33,673 nt of DNA, from NCBI GenBank assembly GCA_900544195.1, contig UQUJ01000032.1, forward strand, positions 1 to 33,673, read 5' to 3'. This DNA comes from an uncultured Alistipes sp. Lineage in GTDB: Bacteria > Bacteroidota > Bacteroidia > Bacteroidales > UBA932. Of this stretch, positions 17,088-25,539 are shown piece by piece. The stretch's first letter is position 1; every line of letters begins with the position of its first letter. The translations under genes and the position numbers were made by a program. The notes beneath the pieces were generated by a model, which made no database searches, was not told the DNA's origin, and worked only from the letters and a program-made list of their open reading frames with translations.

Positions 17088-17116
17088 TTTGATAATCCTA
17101 AAAAGTGTTATATTTG
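17088..17116 (+). promoter_or_regulatory. Bacteroidota promoter of the LytTR regulator gene
   Basis: TTTG at 17088-17091, a 17-nt spacer and TATATTTG at 17109-17116 lie 20 bases before the ATG at 17137. It is divergent from the fab operon promoter about 85 bases away. Confidence 0.65.
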
Positions 17117-17136
17117 CCATGTAAAAAGAGAAAAGG

Positions 17137-18021
17137 ATGAGTTTTTTCAACAAGCCTCTGCCCGGTTACCTGCGCGGCAAGAACCAACTTATCTACACTG
17201 TGACATTCACGGCGTTGTTCTCCATCGTTTTTCTTTTGGTCAGTCTTCCGTTCTCACACAACAGCTGGATGGCGTTGGGCAATTCCCGGTTCTTTGTCTT
17301 CACGGTGCTCTTCGCTTTGGGTTCCCTTCTGATCGTCATACTGAGCAAATTCATCATGTACAAGACCCGGAACAAGCTGAAGATGAACATCCTTGGCTAC
17401 ATAACGTGGTGTGTCTGTGAGGTTCTCGTGATCTGTCTGGCATATTCATTCATCACAGTGCCGATCACCGGAATCGGATGGGATCAGTTCCCGGCGACTC
17501 TGGGAAAGGCTTTGTTGTACGGAAACACTTCTCTGATAATTCCTTACATCCTCGCCGGGATGTACTACGCCATTCAGGACAAAAACCAGATCATCCGTCT
17601 GATGAACTATGGCAACGTGGTTTCGGACGAGGCGGTGCCTGTCTCGCAACTGGAGAAGATCACTCTTTTCGACAACAGCGGAGACCTCAAGCTCTGCGTC
17701 AGCGCGTCCAACCTCTACTACATCGAATCGGACGACAACTACATCGTGGTCTGGTACACCGACAGCAAGGGCGATCTGAAACGCTACATGCTCCGTTGCC
17801 GCCTCAAGACCGTGGAGGAGAGTTTCCGGGGCAGCAGCCTTGTGCGCTGTCACAGGAAGTACATTGTGAACATGGACAAGGTCAAGGTTCTGCGCAAGGA
17901 GAAGGATGGCTATGAGCTTGATCTGGACAACGATGCCATCTCGCCGATTCCTATCACGAAGACATATTCAGAAAACGTCCTGAGCCGTTTCAACAACAGT
18001 TCAGGACGCCGTATGGAGTGA
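17137..18021 (+). CDS. Membrane-anchored LytTR-domain transcriptional regulator
   Basis: Four hydrophobic segments occupy residues 18-147 (LIYTVTFTALFSIVFLLVSL, FFVFTVLFALGSLLIVIL, ILGYITWCVCEVLVICLAYSFI and LLYGNTSLIIPYILAGMYYAI). A linker leads to a LytTR DNA-binding domain at about 185-285 (NLYYIESDDNYIVVWYTDSKGDLKRYMLRCRLKTVEESF...LVRCHRKYIVNMDKVKVLRKEKDGYELDL). There is no receiver domain, so it is a one-component membrane regulator and not part of a classical two-component pair. It is transcribed away from the fab operon and could be linked to membrane lipid state, but nothing in the sequence proves that. Confidence 0.88.
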   Translation: MSFFNKPLPGYLRGKNQLIYTVTFTALFSIVFLLVSLPFSHNSWMALGNSRFFVFTVLFALGSLLIVILSKFIMYKTRNKLKMNILGYITWCVCEVLVICLAYSFITVPITGIGWDQFPATLGKALLYGNTSLIIPYILAGMYYAIQDKNQIIRLMNYGNVVSDEAVPVSQLEKITLFDNSGDLKLCVSASNLYYIESDDNYIVVWYTDSKGDLKRYMLRCRLKTVEESFRGSSLVRCHRKYIVNMDKVKVLRKEKDGYELDLDNDAISPIPITKTYSENVLSRFNNSSGRRME

Positions 18022-18041
18022 TGTCCCTTTAATTTTAAATT

Positions 18042-18911
18042 CTATTCGCAGAGTTTGTTCAGGGCGAGTTCAACGAGAGCGCGCACCTGTGGCTTGTAGT
18101 CCGGGTTGCTGCTCTTGAGGTAGCGGTTGGCTATCGCACAGCAGATCGTGCCGGCCTCGTGTCCGAGACGCTTGGCCATTCCTGCGACCGCCGAGCTTTC
18201 CATCTCGAAATTGGTGATCCGATATTCCCCGAAGCGGAAGGACTCGAAGTCCTCCAGCATGTCCGGCATAGCAAGACCCTGTCTGACAACTCTGCCCTGC
18301 GGGCCGTAAAATCCTGAGGCCGAGATTGTCATGCCTTTGACTGAACAATCCTCGAACTTCTTGATCAGTTTCTCGCTGGCCTTCACGAAATATGGCGAAG
18401 GAAGGTTCTTGTCCCAATGCGTGTGCTCCTTGAAAGCCTTCTCCATCTCAAGGTTGGAGAGTTCGTCACGGCCTTCGTACCAGTTCATCAGACCGTCGCA
18501 GCCTACGGAATAATGGGAGAAGATAGGGGAGCCGAGCGGAATGTCCGCCTGTACGGCCCCGCAGGTTCCTATCCTCAGGATTGTCAATGTCCTGTGTTCC
18601 TTTTTCGGCTCGCGTGTGGTGAAGTCCACATTCGCGAGGGCGTCCAGCTCGGTCATCACGATGTCGATGTTGTCCGTTCCGATTCCGGTAGACAACACGG
18701 TGATTCTCTTGCCGTTGTATTTTCCGGTTGTGGAGACGAACTCCCTTGACTGGTGACGGAACTCGATGTCGGTAAGGAATCCGGCGACCATATCGACTCT
18801 TCCAGGGTCGCCGACGAGAATGACGATGTCAGCCAGCTCTTCCGGTTTCAGATGGATGTGGAACGCTGACCCGTCATCATTGATGATAAATTCAGATTCT
18901 GCTATTCTCAT
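18042..18911 (-). CDS. Nucleoside phosphorylase (uridine phosphorylase-like, PNP/UDP family 1)
   Basis: The 289-residue protein has the family pattern: ADIVILVGDPGRVDMVAGFL (phosphate-binding GDPGR), VLSTGIGTDNIDIVMTELDAL, RIGTCGAVQADIPLGS and ITNFEMESSAVAGMAKRLGH (ribose-binding EMES). It splits a nucleoside with phosphate into base and ribose-1-phosphate; uridine is the most likely substrate but not certain. The start is set at the ATG at 18911 (MRIAESEFIIN), because the longer frame begins with 15 non-conserved residues that overlap the promoter. It converges on the LytTR gene with a 20-base gap. Confidence 0.88.
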   Translation of the reverse strand: MRIAESEFIINDDGSAFHIHLKPEELADIVILVGDPGRVDMVAGFLTDIEFRHQSREFVSTTGKYNGKRITVLSTGIGTDNIDIVMTELDALANVDFTTREPKKEHRTLTILRIGTCGAVQADIPLGSPIFSHYSVGCDGLMNWYEGRDELSNLEMEKAFKEHTHWDKNLPSPYFVKASEKLIKKFEDCSVKGMTISASGFYGPQGRVVRQGLAMPDMLEDFESFRFGEYRITNFEMESSAVAGMAKRLGHEAGTICCAIANRYLKSSNPDYKPQVRALVELALNKLCE

Positions 18912-18937
18912 AATATGAATTTTAATGTTTAACCCGC

Positions 18938-18945
18938 CAAATATA
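18938..18945 (-). promoter_or_regulatory. Bacteroidota -7 box of the nucleoside phosphorylase gene
   Basis: On the minus strand this reads TATATTTG, about 27 bases upstream of the ATG at 18911. No TTTG is seen at the expected -33 distance. Confidence 0.5.
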
Positions 18946-18966
18946 AGAATATTCAACGGAATTAAC

Positions 18967-18974
18967 TATTTTTG
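18967..18974 (+). promoter_or_regulatory. Bacteroidota -7 box of the DUF4293 gene
   Basis: TATTTTTG ends 6 bases before the ATG at 18981, implying a leaderless or nearly leaderless transcript. It lies within 30 bp of the opposing phosphorylase box. Confidence 0.5.
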
Positions 18975-18980
18975 TGAAAT

Positions 18981-19418
18981 ATGTGGCAAAGACTTCAAAC
19001 TTTATACCTGTGCTTGGCGACAGGTCTCGTTGTGGCGCTTTTCTTCAGCGTCAAGGCGTTCACTTTGGGTCCCGGTGGGGTTCATGCGGCCGAGTTGACC
19101 TACGTCAAATACACTCCTTACCTTATTCTTCTGATTCTGATCACCATCCTGCAGCTGCTGGCGGTGTTCACTTTCAACGCGCGTGTCTTCCAGATGCGCA
19201 CGGCCGTGCTTGCCGCCATCCTGATGATCGCCCTTCAGGCTTGGATCGGAGTGGATTACTTCACAGCTGACAAGGAGTGGATATTCAAGTTCACCGCGGT
19301 GTTCCCGCTTGTGGCGGCCATCCTGAATTTCATCGCGGCGAGGTATATTCTTAGGGATCAACTCCTTGTGGAGAGTGTCTCACACCTCCGTTCCCGGAAG
19401 AAGAATCATAAGATCTGA
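18981..19418 (+). CDS. DUF4293-family small membrane protein
   Basis: The 145-residue protein starts MWQRLQTLYLCLA and ends with a basic tail after a hydrophobic segment (FIAARYILRDQLLVESVSHLRSRKK), as in the DUF4293 family of Bacteroidota. Four membrane segments are visible at about 5-25, 45-65, 72-92 and 100-125. The family has no known function. The gene stands alone, with its own promoter, and converges on the yidD end of the next operon. Confidence 0.8.
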   Translation: MWQRLQTLYLCLATGLVVALFFSVKAFTLGPGGVHAAELTYVKYTPYLILLILITILQLLAVFTFNARVFQMRTAVLAAILMIALQAWIGVDYFTADKEWIFKFTAVFPLVAAILNFIAARYILRDQLLVESVSHLRSRKKNHKI

Positions 19419-19455
19419 TTCATCTGGTCGCCGGGCCTGTCGAAGCGCCGAAAAT

Positions 19456-19725
19456 CTAAGGGACGGGATCATACCCGCTGCCGCCCCAAGGATTGCAACG
19501 AAGGATTCTCCAGACAGTCAGGAACAACCCTTTGATCGGTCCCCACTTCTTGAACGCCTCGATGGCGTAGGTTGAGCACGACGGCTCAAACCTGCATGTC
19601 TTTGGAATATAAGGCCCTATGCAGGTGCGGTAGAACCAGATCAGGGCCAGAAACGGTGCGATGCACACTTTCCGGATCCGTTGTCTCCATGGAGGAATAT
19701 TCCCGCTAGGTTTCATGTTCCGCAA
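19456..19725 (-). CDS. yidD: Membrane protein insertion efficiency factor
   Basis: The 89-residue protein carries the YidD core: LIWFYRTCIGPYIPKTCRFEPSCSTYAIEAFKKWGPIKGLFLTVWRILRCNPWGGSGYDPVP, with its conserved cysteines and the RCNPW..GG.DPVP end. YidD is a small membrane-associated protein that assists YidC-dependent membrane insertion. The basic N-terminal region precedes one hydrophobic stretch. Its start lies 20 bases inside the end of rnpA, so the two are translationally coupled. Confidence 0.95.
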   Translation of the reverse strand: MRNMKPSGNIPPWRQRIRKVCIAPFLALIWFYRTCIGPYIPKTCRFEPSCSTYAIEAFKKWGPIKGLFLTVWRILRCNPWGGSGYDPVP

Positions 19726-20077
19726 GTTTTTGAAGAACCGAGGCGACCTGCTCCCGCAAAGCCGAATATTCCAAGACCTCCTTTGTGTTATAAAGGAACA
19801 GTATTGAATATCCTTTCGGATGGAGAATGTCCTTCTGGGTCCTGTAGGCTTCCCTGAGCCTGCGTTTCAGCAGGTTTCGCTTGACGGCTCGCTTGAAAAG
19901 CCGCTTGGGAACAGACACGATAATGGAATTGGCTTGTGACGGAATTCCATCATTGGCAGCCTCTTCTTTCAGAAAACAGTATTTGAGACCGGGCGTGAAG
20001 CCCCAGCGGCCCCTTGACATCAGAGCCGAAATCTTCGACTTTCCGTGAAGCCGCTCGGATTTCGGTAGTGTGAACAT
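19706..20077 (-). CDS. rnpA: Ribonuclease P protein component
   Basis: The 123-residue basic protein has the RNase P protein signature FKRAVKRNLLKRRLREAYR (the RNR region) and the N-terminal LPKSERLHGKSKI. It binds RNase P RNA and helps mature tRNA 5' ends. In many bacteria rnpA sits beside rpmH; here it lies between hemD and yidD, an arrangement I know from Bacteroidota. The start is 8 bases after the hemD stop. Confidence 0.93.
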   Translation of the reverse strand: MFTLPKSERLHGKSKISALMSRGRWGFTPGLKYCFLKEEAANDGIPSQANSIIVSVPKRLFKRAVKRNLLKRRLREAYRTQKDILHPKGYSILFLYNTKEVLEYSALREQVASVLQKLAEHET

Positions 20078-20085
20078 TCAGGGAA

Positions 20086-20829
20086 CTATTTCTGGTTGCC
20101 GAGATAGATCTCGATCGCACGCGCTACAGACGGGGCCTCCGGAGTCGGAGCCTGGATCTCGATCCTGAGACCGGCTTCCTCCATCGCCTTCACGATGGAT
20201 TTTCCATAGGCCACGAACTTGATGTCACCCTGCTGGAACTCCGGGAAGTTCTCGTAGAGGGACTTGATGTCGTAAGGGTTGTAGAAGACAATCATGTCGT
20301 AGTCCTGAAGGTTCAGGTCCTTAAGATCCTGAGGTACGGACTTTACAAACACAGCTGTCTTGTAATCAAGCTTTTGCGTCTCCATGAGGTTTGTCAGAGG
20401 AGAACTGTTGCTTGAATCGGACTGGGTCACGAGGAACTTCTCCCCCTTGTGTTTTGTACCGATCTGCTCGATGATGGAATCAGGGGTGCCGTTTCCGTAG
20501 AATATCTTGCGCTTGCGATAGACAATGTGCTTTTGAAGGTACATGGCGACAGCCTCGGTCGTGCAGAAATACTTCATCGTCTCCGGAACCTTGACCCTCA
20601 GCTCATCGCAAAGGCCATAGAACGCGTCAATAGTATGGCGGGACGAGAAAATGATTGCGGTGTAATCCAGAATGTTTATTCTCTGCGCCCGGAACTCCCT
20701 CGACGAGAGAGGCTCGATGAGAAAGAACTGCTTGAATGTGATGTCAACGCCGAATTTCTCTTTCAGGGCTACATAAGGTGCGTCATTCAGAGGTGCGCGC
20801 TGTGAGATCAAAATCTTCTTTATTGCCAT
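20086..20829 (-). CDS. hemD: Uroporphyrinogen-III synthase family protein
   Basis: The 247-residue protein shows the weakly conserved HemD pattern: an N-terminal ILISQRAP, then IIFSSRHTIDAFYGL near residue 60, a hinge, and a second half with DYDMIVFYNPYDIKSLYENFPEFQQGDIKFVAYGKSIVKAMEEAGLRIEIQAPTPEAPSVARAIEIYL. HemD closes the tetrapyrrole ring in heme synthesis. Some Bacteroidota lack the rest of that pathway, and no other hem gene is in the window, so the biochemical role here is inferred from family and from its typical position next to rnpA. Confidence 0.85.
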   Translation of the reverse strand: MAIKKILISQRAPLNDAPYVALKEKFGVDITFKQFFLIEPLSSREFRAQRINILDYTAIIFSSRHTIDAFYGLCDELRVKVPETMKYFCTTEAVAMYLQKHIVYRKRKIFYGNGTPDSIIEQIGTKHKGEKFLVTQSDSSNSSPLTNLMETQKLDYKTAVFVKSVPQDLKDLNLQDYDMIVFYNPYDIKSLYENFPEFQQGDIKFVAYGKSIVKAMEEAGLRIEIQAPTPEAPSVARAIEIYLGNQK

Positions 20830-20861
20830 ATTCCTGTTTTATAATTCGGCCTCCGGAGACG

Positions 20862-21503
20862 CTACAGCAGCTTGGCTGAAAGCACCAGGACGGCGGTCGG
20901 AAGTAATTCAAGGCCGCAAAGATACAAAAATGTTGTGAAAGGATTGCAAACCGACGCGAAAATCTGTCCCCGCCTGTAGATGTGGAATATGTAGGTGAGT
21001 GCGGTGACATGCAGGAGTATGCTTCTTGTAAGTTCTTCATTTTCAGTCAAAACCCGGCATACCGCTCCTAATGGGAGGAGGATGATGAACACGATGATCA
21101 TGTAGTTGCGGAAAGACCTGTTGGCCGCGGTGAACGTCTTTGTCCTGTAGGACCCCATCTCAAGCTGCCAGTCCAGAAAGGAGCGCAGGATCAAGTAGGC
21201 CAGCATGCAGCCACAGAGTGCCGCGAACCCAAGTTCCGGCCGCAGGGCATCCATGAAGTCGGGGTGGTAGAGGTCATGTGAATATGCCACCATGCATAGC
21301 GGCGCAAAGAGGATGACGGCGATCAGGTCGCGGCTGCCGCTCATCTGAAGGCTGTCTTCCAGGTCCAGGCTCCCTTTCCACCTCAGTATGCAATCCCATA
21401 GCGAGGGGAGAATCTTGAAGAAACTCCTGACGCTCAACAGGAAAAGGAATGTGAATATGACCGCGAGGCCACAGAAAACAGGATTGTCCGTCATGTCCGT
21501 CAA
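20862..21503 (-). CDS. DUF4271-family membrane protein
   Basis: The 213-residue protein has about six hydrophobic segments (starting FCGLAVIFTFLFLLSV and ending TTFLYLCGLELLPTAVLVLSAKLL). The family-typical C-terminal half includes YIFHIYRRGQIFASVCNPFTTFLYLCGLELLP. DUF4271 genes in Bacteroidota sit beside hemD, as here. The function is unknown. Its start overlaps the end of the SUI1 gene by 4 bases (ATGA), so both are co-translated. Confidence 0.85.
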   Translation of the reverse strand: MTDMTDNPVFCGLAVIFTFLFLLSVRSFFKILPSLWDCILRWKGSLDLEDSLQMSGSRDLIAVILFAPLCMVAYSHDLYHPDFMDALRPELGFAALCGCMLAYLILRSFLDWQLEMGSYRTKTFTAANRSFRNYMIIVFIILLPLGAVCRVLTENEELTRSILLHVTALTYIFHIYRRGQIFASVCNPFTTFLYLCGLELLPTAVLVLSAKLL

Positions 21504-21847
21504 TTGCCTCTTTTAGCGTTGTAGCCAAGATCCTTGAGCAGCGAGGTGACCTTGTCCCGCAGGTCTCCCTGGATGGTGATCTCTCCGTCCTTGGCCGAGC
21601 CTCCGACTCCGCATTTGACTTTCAGAATCTTGCCGAGGGCCGCAAGATCCTCTTGTGTGCCCACGAAGCCGCTCACCAGTGTCACCTGTTTGCCGCCCCG
21701 GTTCCGTCTGTCGATCGTGACCGTAAGCCGTTGCCTTGACGGCTCAAGGGTCTCTGCCTCGACGGTCTCCTCCTTGGCGTAATTGAAGTCAGGGTTCGTC
21801 GAATAGACGACACCGAGTCTCTGCTTCCAGTCGTTATCGGGTCTCAT
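21500..21847 (-). CDS. SUI1/eIF1-type translation factor (YciH family)
   Basis: The C-terminal 75 residues carry the SUI1 fold: LTVTIDRRNRGGKQVTLVSGFVGTQEDLAALGKILKVKCGVGGSAKDGEITIQGDLRDKVTSLLKDLGY. In archaea and eukaryotes this domain guards start-codon selection; bacterial YciH proteins are less well understood. The start is the ATG at 21847 (MRPDNDWKQRLGVVYSTNPDF), which lies just behind a promoter box; the longer frame upstream crosses that promoter. It is the first gene of the operon with DUF4271, hemD, rnpA and yidD. Confidence 0.9.
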   Translation of the reverse strand: MRPDNDWKQRLGVVYSTNPDFNYAKEETVEAETLEPSRQRLTVTIDRRNRGGKQVTLVSGFVGTQEDLAALGKILKVKCGVGGSAKDGEITIQGDLRDKVTSLLKDLGYNAKRGN

Positions 21848-21867
21848 AAGATATTCCTTGTTATATT

Positions 21868-21900
21868 TTTGCAAAGATAGCGAATCCTTTTGTATCTTTG
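21868..21900 (+). promoter_or_regulatory. Bacteroidota promoter of the DUF2723 gene
   Basis: TTTG at 21868-21871, a 21-nt spacer and TATCTTTG at 21893-21900 point towards the gene at 22006. This would give a leader of about 100 nt. The promoter interleaves with the divergent SUI1 promoter, so the two may compete. Confidence 0.55.
21872..21879 (-). promoter_or_regulatory. Bacteroidota -7 box of the SUI1-yidD operon
   Basis: On the minus strand this reads TATCTTTG, 24 bases upstream of the ATG at 21847. It overlaps the opposing promoter for the DUF2723 gene. Confidence 0.55.
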
Positions 21901-22005
21901 TCTGTTTAGTAAGCGTTAAAAAATAAGTTGGGAAAGACAATCAAAGATCACCAAGTTGTTTTTTTGAAGGTTACTTGCGACTTGATTTAGGAACATCGTT
22001 AGTTT

Positions 22006-25000
22006 ATGGGCATTAAGAAATTCAAACTGTGGAACAAGGTGACGGCGCTGGCTGTTCTGGCCATCTCCGCGTTCACCTATCTCTCCACAATCGAGCCGAC
22101 AGCCTCTTTCTGGGACTGCGGAGAGTTCATCGCGTCATCGTACAAGCTTGAGGTCGGACACCCGCCGGGAAACCCTGTCTTCCAGCTCATAGCAAGGTTC
22201 TTCACCATGTTCACGGGTCCGGACAAGGCCGCTGTGATGGTGAACTCGATGAGCGCGGTCTGCTCGGCTCTCACCATATTCTTCCTCTATCTGACAATCG
22301 TTTTCCTCGTCAAGAGAGTGATTGTGCCGAAACGTGACGGCGAGGGCGGAACCGGGGAGTATTCACTCGGCCAGGCCATAGCCATCTACGGCAGCGGCGC
22401 CGTCGGCGCTCTGGCTTATTGCTTCTCGGACACGTTCTGGTTCTCGGCCGTCGAGGGCGAGGTCTATGCGATGTCGTCCCTGTTCACGGCGATGGTCGTG
22501 TGGGCGATGACAAAGTGGTACGAGGAGACCGACCGCAGGTACGCGAACCGCTGGATCGTGCTGATCTCGTTCCTGATGGGACTTTCCATCGGAGTCCACC
22601 TGCTGAACCTGCTGGCGATTCCGATGCTGGTCTACATGTACTACTTCAAGATGAGGGAGGACAAGCCATATTCATTCTGGGAATATGTCAAGATCATGGC
22701 CGTCTCGGTGGTGATCCTGGCGTTCATCCTGTTCTTCATGGTGCCTTACATCCCGAAGATAGCCGCCTATTTCGACCTGTTCTTCGTGAACACGCTGGGG
22801 CTTCCGTACAACACCGGAGCGGCGTTCTTCCTCGTGGCTTTGCTGACCGCATGCTTCTGGGGACTTTTCAAGACCTTGAAGACAGAGAAAGTGTTCTGGA
22901 ACACGGCCCTGCTGTGCTTCACGACGATCGTGATCGGATTCTCGGTGTTCAGCATCGTGATCATCCGCTCCTGCGCCAAGACCCCTACCAACGAGTACCA
23001 GCCGGACAACGCCTTCACCCTTGTCCGTTATCTCTCCCGTGAGCAGTACGGCTCGACCCCTCTGCTCTACGGCCAGTACTACGGCGCTCCGTACGATATC
23101 GAACGGAAATCCTATTGGGCTCCGCTGGACGGGAAGTACAAGAGTGTCCCGGCTCCGGTAGATTTCAAGTATGACCGTTCCGGAAAGATGCTGTTCCCGA
23201 GGATGTACAGCATTGATGACAGGCACATCAAGTTCTACGAATCCTACACTGACGGCAAGGGTACTCCTGTGCCGGGGGCGAAGTACAAGAAGCCGACGCA
23301 GGGGGCCAATCTGGCATATTTCTTCGATTTCCAGCTTGGCTGGATGTACTGGCGGTACTTCATGTGGAACTTTGTGGGCCGCCAGAATGAGATCCACACT
23401 CCGTCCGCGGACCTGTTCACCGGCAACTGGGAGAGCGGAATCCCGTTCATCGACAAGATTCACCTCGGTGACCAGAGCAACGCTCCGCAGTGGCTTCAGG
23501 ACAACCCTGGCAAGAACCACTATTTCTTCCTGCCGCTTCTTCTTGGACTTATCGGGCTGTGCTTCCAGTTCGACAAGGATCGTAGGGGCTGCTGGCTGAC
23601 ATTCCTGCTGTTCTTTATGACCGGGATCGCCATCGTGCTCTACCTGAATCAGTCACCGTATCAGGTGCGTGAGAGGGACTACGCCTATGCCGGGTCGTTC
23701 TACGCTTTCGCCATCTGGATCGGATTCGCGGTCGCGGCCATATATTCATGGATCACATCCGCATTGAACGAGAAGCACACAGTCGCTGTGGCGGCCGTGG
23801 CTTCCGTGGCTTGCCTCTTTGTGCCGGCTCTGATGGCGGAAGAGAACTGGGATGACCATGACAGAAGCAACCGCTATACGGCTGTAGAGGTGGCTAAGAA
23901 CTACCTCAACTCGGTGGGAAATGATGGTTTGCTCATAACTCACGGCGATAATGACACCTTCCCTCTTTGGTACGCCCAGGAGGTCGAGGGCTTCAGGAAT
24001 GATGTGAGAATATGCAATACCTCGCTTCTGGGAACAGACTGGTACATCGACCAGATGAGGTATGCGATCAACAACTCCGCGCCTCTGAACCTTTCGATCG
24101 GTCAGGAACAGTACCTTTACGGGACCAATGAGTGGATCCCGATTGAGGACAAGCGTGACCAGGCTCTGCTTCTGTCTGACTGCATCGCTGTGTTCAAGCA
24201 TCCTGACGCCAAACTGCTGTATCAGGATGGAAGCAAGCAGGATTATTGGGTCTCCAGAAAGATGATCATCCCGGTGAACAAGGAGAACTGCCTGAAGAGC
24301 GGGATCGTGAGCGAGAAGTTCGCGGATCAGATTCCGGACTCCATCGTCATCGAGATCCCGAAGAGCAAGAGCTACCTGAGCAAGCCGGAGCTCTTCCTCC
24401 TCGACTTCCTCTCCACCTACCAGTGGGACAGGCCTTTGAATATGCTCAATCAGGGCGGAGACCTCAACATCGGCATCAAGAACTACCTGATGTACGAGGG
24501 CTTCTCCTACAAGTTCGTACCTATAAAGAACAAGGTGCAGTCCTTGGAGATCGGCCTTGTGGACACTGATGACCTGTACGACAAGATCACGGACAAGTTC
24601 TGCTTCGAAGCCGTTTCCCGTGAGGACTATTGCGTTGACTACCAGAACACCTACACGTTCCTTGGCGTCATGTCATTGAGGAATATGTTCGTGTCCGCCG
24701 CCAACGCCTTCCTCGCCGCTGGTGAGAACGACCGCGCCGAGGAGATGCTGGACAAGTGCCAGCAGGTTCTAAAGCCGAAGAAGTACCCTTACGACAACTC
24801 CATCCTGGGCTGGGGATCCAACGCCCTCTTCCCGATAGAGATGGTCAAGGACTACTACGCCCTCGGAAAGCAGGACAAGGCCAGGGCTTTGGCTCAGGAA
24901 CTGACCAACGAACTCACCGAGTCCATCAGGTTCTACCTTGACTTCTACCCGATGTGCAAGAGTGACTTTGAATATAACTGCAACCTCATCTACTACATGA

Positions 25001-25089
25001 CCAACGATGTCATCCGCAAGGCTGGCGACAAGGACTTCGCCGACGAGATCGAAAAGACCCTCGCCGCCTTCCTTTCCGCCCAGTCATAA
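22006..25089 (+). CDS. DUF2723-family large membrane protein (GT-C glycosyltransferase-like)
   Basis: The 1027-residue protein opens with a membrane segment (VTALAVLAISAFTYLSTIEPT) and the DUF2723 signature ASFWDCGEFIASSYKLEVGHPPGNPVFQLIARF. About a dozen hydrophobic segments extend to about residue 590, and a large soluble domain follows (about 610-1027; ITHGDNDTFPLWYAQEVEGFRNDVRICNTSLL near its start). The acidic residues in a loop after the first membrane helix and the overall layout resemble lipid-linked-sugar GT-C transferases, so protein glycosylation at the periplasmic side is plausible but not shown. A degenerate copy of its last coding part lies about 5 kb downstream at 29782-29899. 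Confidence 0.85.
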   Translation: MGIKKFKLWNKVTALAVLAISAFTYLSTIEPTASFWDCGEFIASSYKLEVGHPPGNPVFQLIARFFTMFTGPDKAAVMVNSMSAVCSALTIFFLYLTIVFLVKRVIVPKRDGEGGTGEYSLGQAIAIYGSGAVGALAYCFSDTFWFSAVEGEVYAMSSLFTAMVVWAMTKWYEETDRRYANRWIVLISFLMGLSIGVHLLNLLAIPMLVYMYYFKMREDKPYSFWEYVKIMAVSVVILAFILFFMVPYIPKIAAYFDLFFVNTLGLPYNTGAAFFLVALLTACFWGLFKTLKTEKVFWNTALLCFTTIVIGFSVFSIVIIRSCAKTPTNEYQPDNAFTLVRYLSREQYGSTPLLYGQYYGAPYDIERKSYWAPLDGKYKSVPAPVDFKYDRSGKMLFPRMYSIDDRHIKFYESYTDGKGTPVPGAKYKKPTQGANLAYFFDFQLGWMYWRYFMWNFVGRQNEIHTPSADLFTGNWESGIPFIDKIHLGDQSNAPQWLQDNPGKNHYFFLPLLLGLIGLCFQFDKDRRGCWLTFLLFFMTGIAIVLYLNQSPYQVRERDYAYAGSFYAFAIWIGFAVAAIYSWITSALNEKHTVAVAAVASVACLFVPALMAEENWDDHDRSNRYTAVEVAKNYLNSVGNDGLLITHGDNDTFPLWYAQEVEGFRNDVRICNTSLLGTDWYIDQMRYAINNSAPLNLSIGQEQYLYGTNEWIPIEDKRDQALLLSDCIAVFKHPDAKLLYQDGSKQDYWVSRKMIIPVNKENCLKSGIVSEKFADQIPDSIVIEIPKSKSYLSKPELFLLDFLSTYQWDRPLNMLNQGGDLNIGIKNYLMYEGFSYKFVPIKNKVQSLEIGLVDTDDLYDKITDKFCFEAVSREDYCVDYQNTYTFLGVMSLRNMFVSAANAFLAAGENDRAEEMLDKCQQVLKPKKYPYDNSILGWGSNALFPIEMVKDYYALGKQDKARALAQELTNELTESIRFYLDFYPMCKSDFEYNCNLIYYMTNDVIRKAGDKDFADEIEKTLAAFLSAQS

Positions 25090-25163
25090 GATGTTTCGGG
25101 AATCCCGATAGCAGTTATCGAAACAAAGGGATGATAATCCATCCCAATCCGCAAGTGGTGTTA

Positions 25164-25171
25164 TAATTTTG
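25164..25171 (+). promoter_or_regulatory. Bacteroidota -7 box upstream of the small membrane protein gene
   Basis: TAATTTTG matches TAnnTTTG and lies 29 bases before the ATG at 25201. A clear -33 element is not seen. Confidence 0.45.
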
Positions 25172-25200
25172 CTCCGTCAAAAAAAAAAGAGCGTAAGATT

Positions 25201-25539
25201 ATGACACCACTTGAAATTTCCACGGCTGCTATGAGCGCCAATTCCGGATCACTGATCATCGTTTGCGCGGTCGCAAGCGCGGTTATCCTGATCGTTTCCT
25301 TCCTGCACGAAAGGCTTAAGGCCTTCAATGCGAAGCATAGCATCATTACCTATTCCGACAATCTCGTAAGACCTGTGTCCTGGAACGGAGGCCGAGACGG
25401 TGTGGATGCCGACGGAGTACCTTTCTACGGATCCTTTGAAGATGAAGATTCAGACGCAAAGGTAGATAATGTTGTGTCCATCCACGATGTTGTAAAGAAG
25501 GAGAATGAATATGGAAACTCAGGAACTCACGCTGCATAA
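25201..25539 (+). CDS. Small membrane protein of unknown function
   Basis: The 112-residue protein has one clear membrane segment at about 17-35 (SLIIVCAVASAVILIVSFL), followed by a basic stretch (HERLKAFNAKH) and an acidic, polar C-terminal tail (GSFEDEDSDAKVDN). I recognise no family. A promoter box precedes it, and its last 29 bases overlap the start of the ThrE-type gene. It therefore reads as the first gene of the exporter/LysR operon and may be an accessory subunit, which is only inference. Confidence 0.6.
   Translation: MTPLEISTAAMSANSGSLIIVCAVASAVILIVSFLHERLKAFNAKHSIITYSDNLVRPVSWNGGRDGVDADGVPFYGSFEDEDSDAKVDNVVSIHDVVKKENEYGNSGTHAA

Noticed and set aside
18981..21847. A defence or toxin-antitoxin system among the small genes
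   Set aside because: The small genes here match housekeeping or conserved Bacteroidota families (DUF4293, YidD, RnpA, SUI1), not toxin or antitoxin types.
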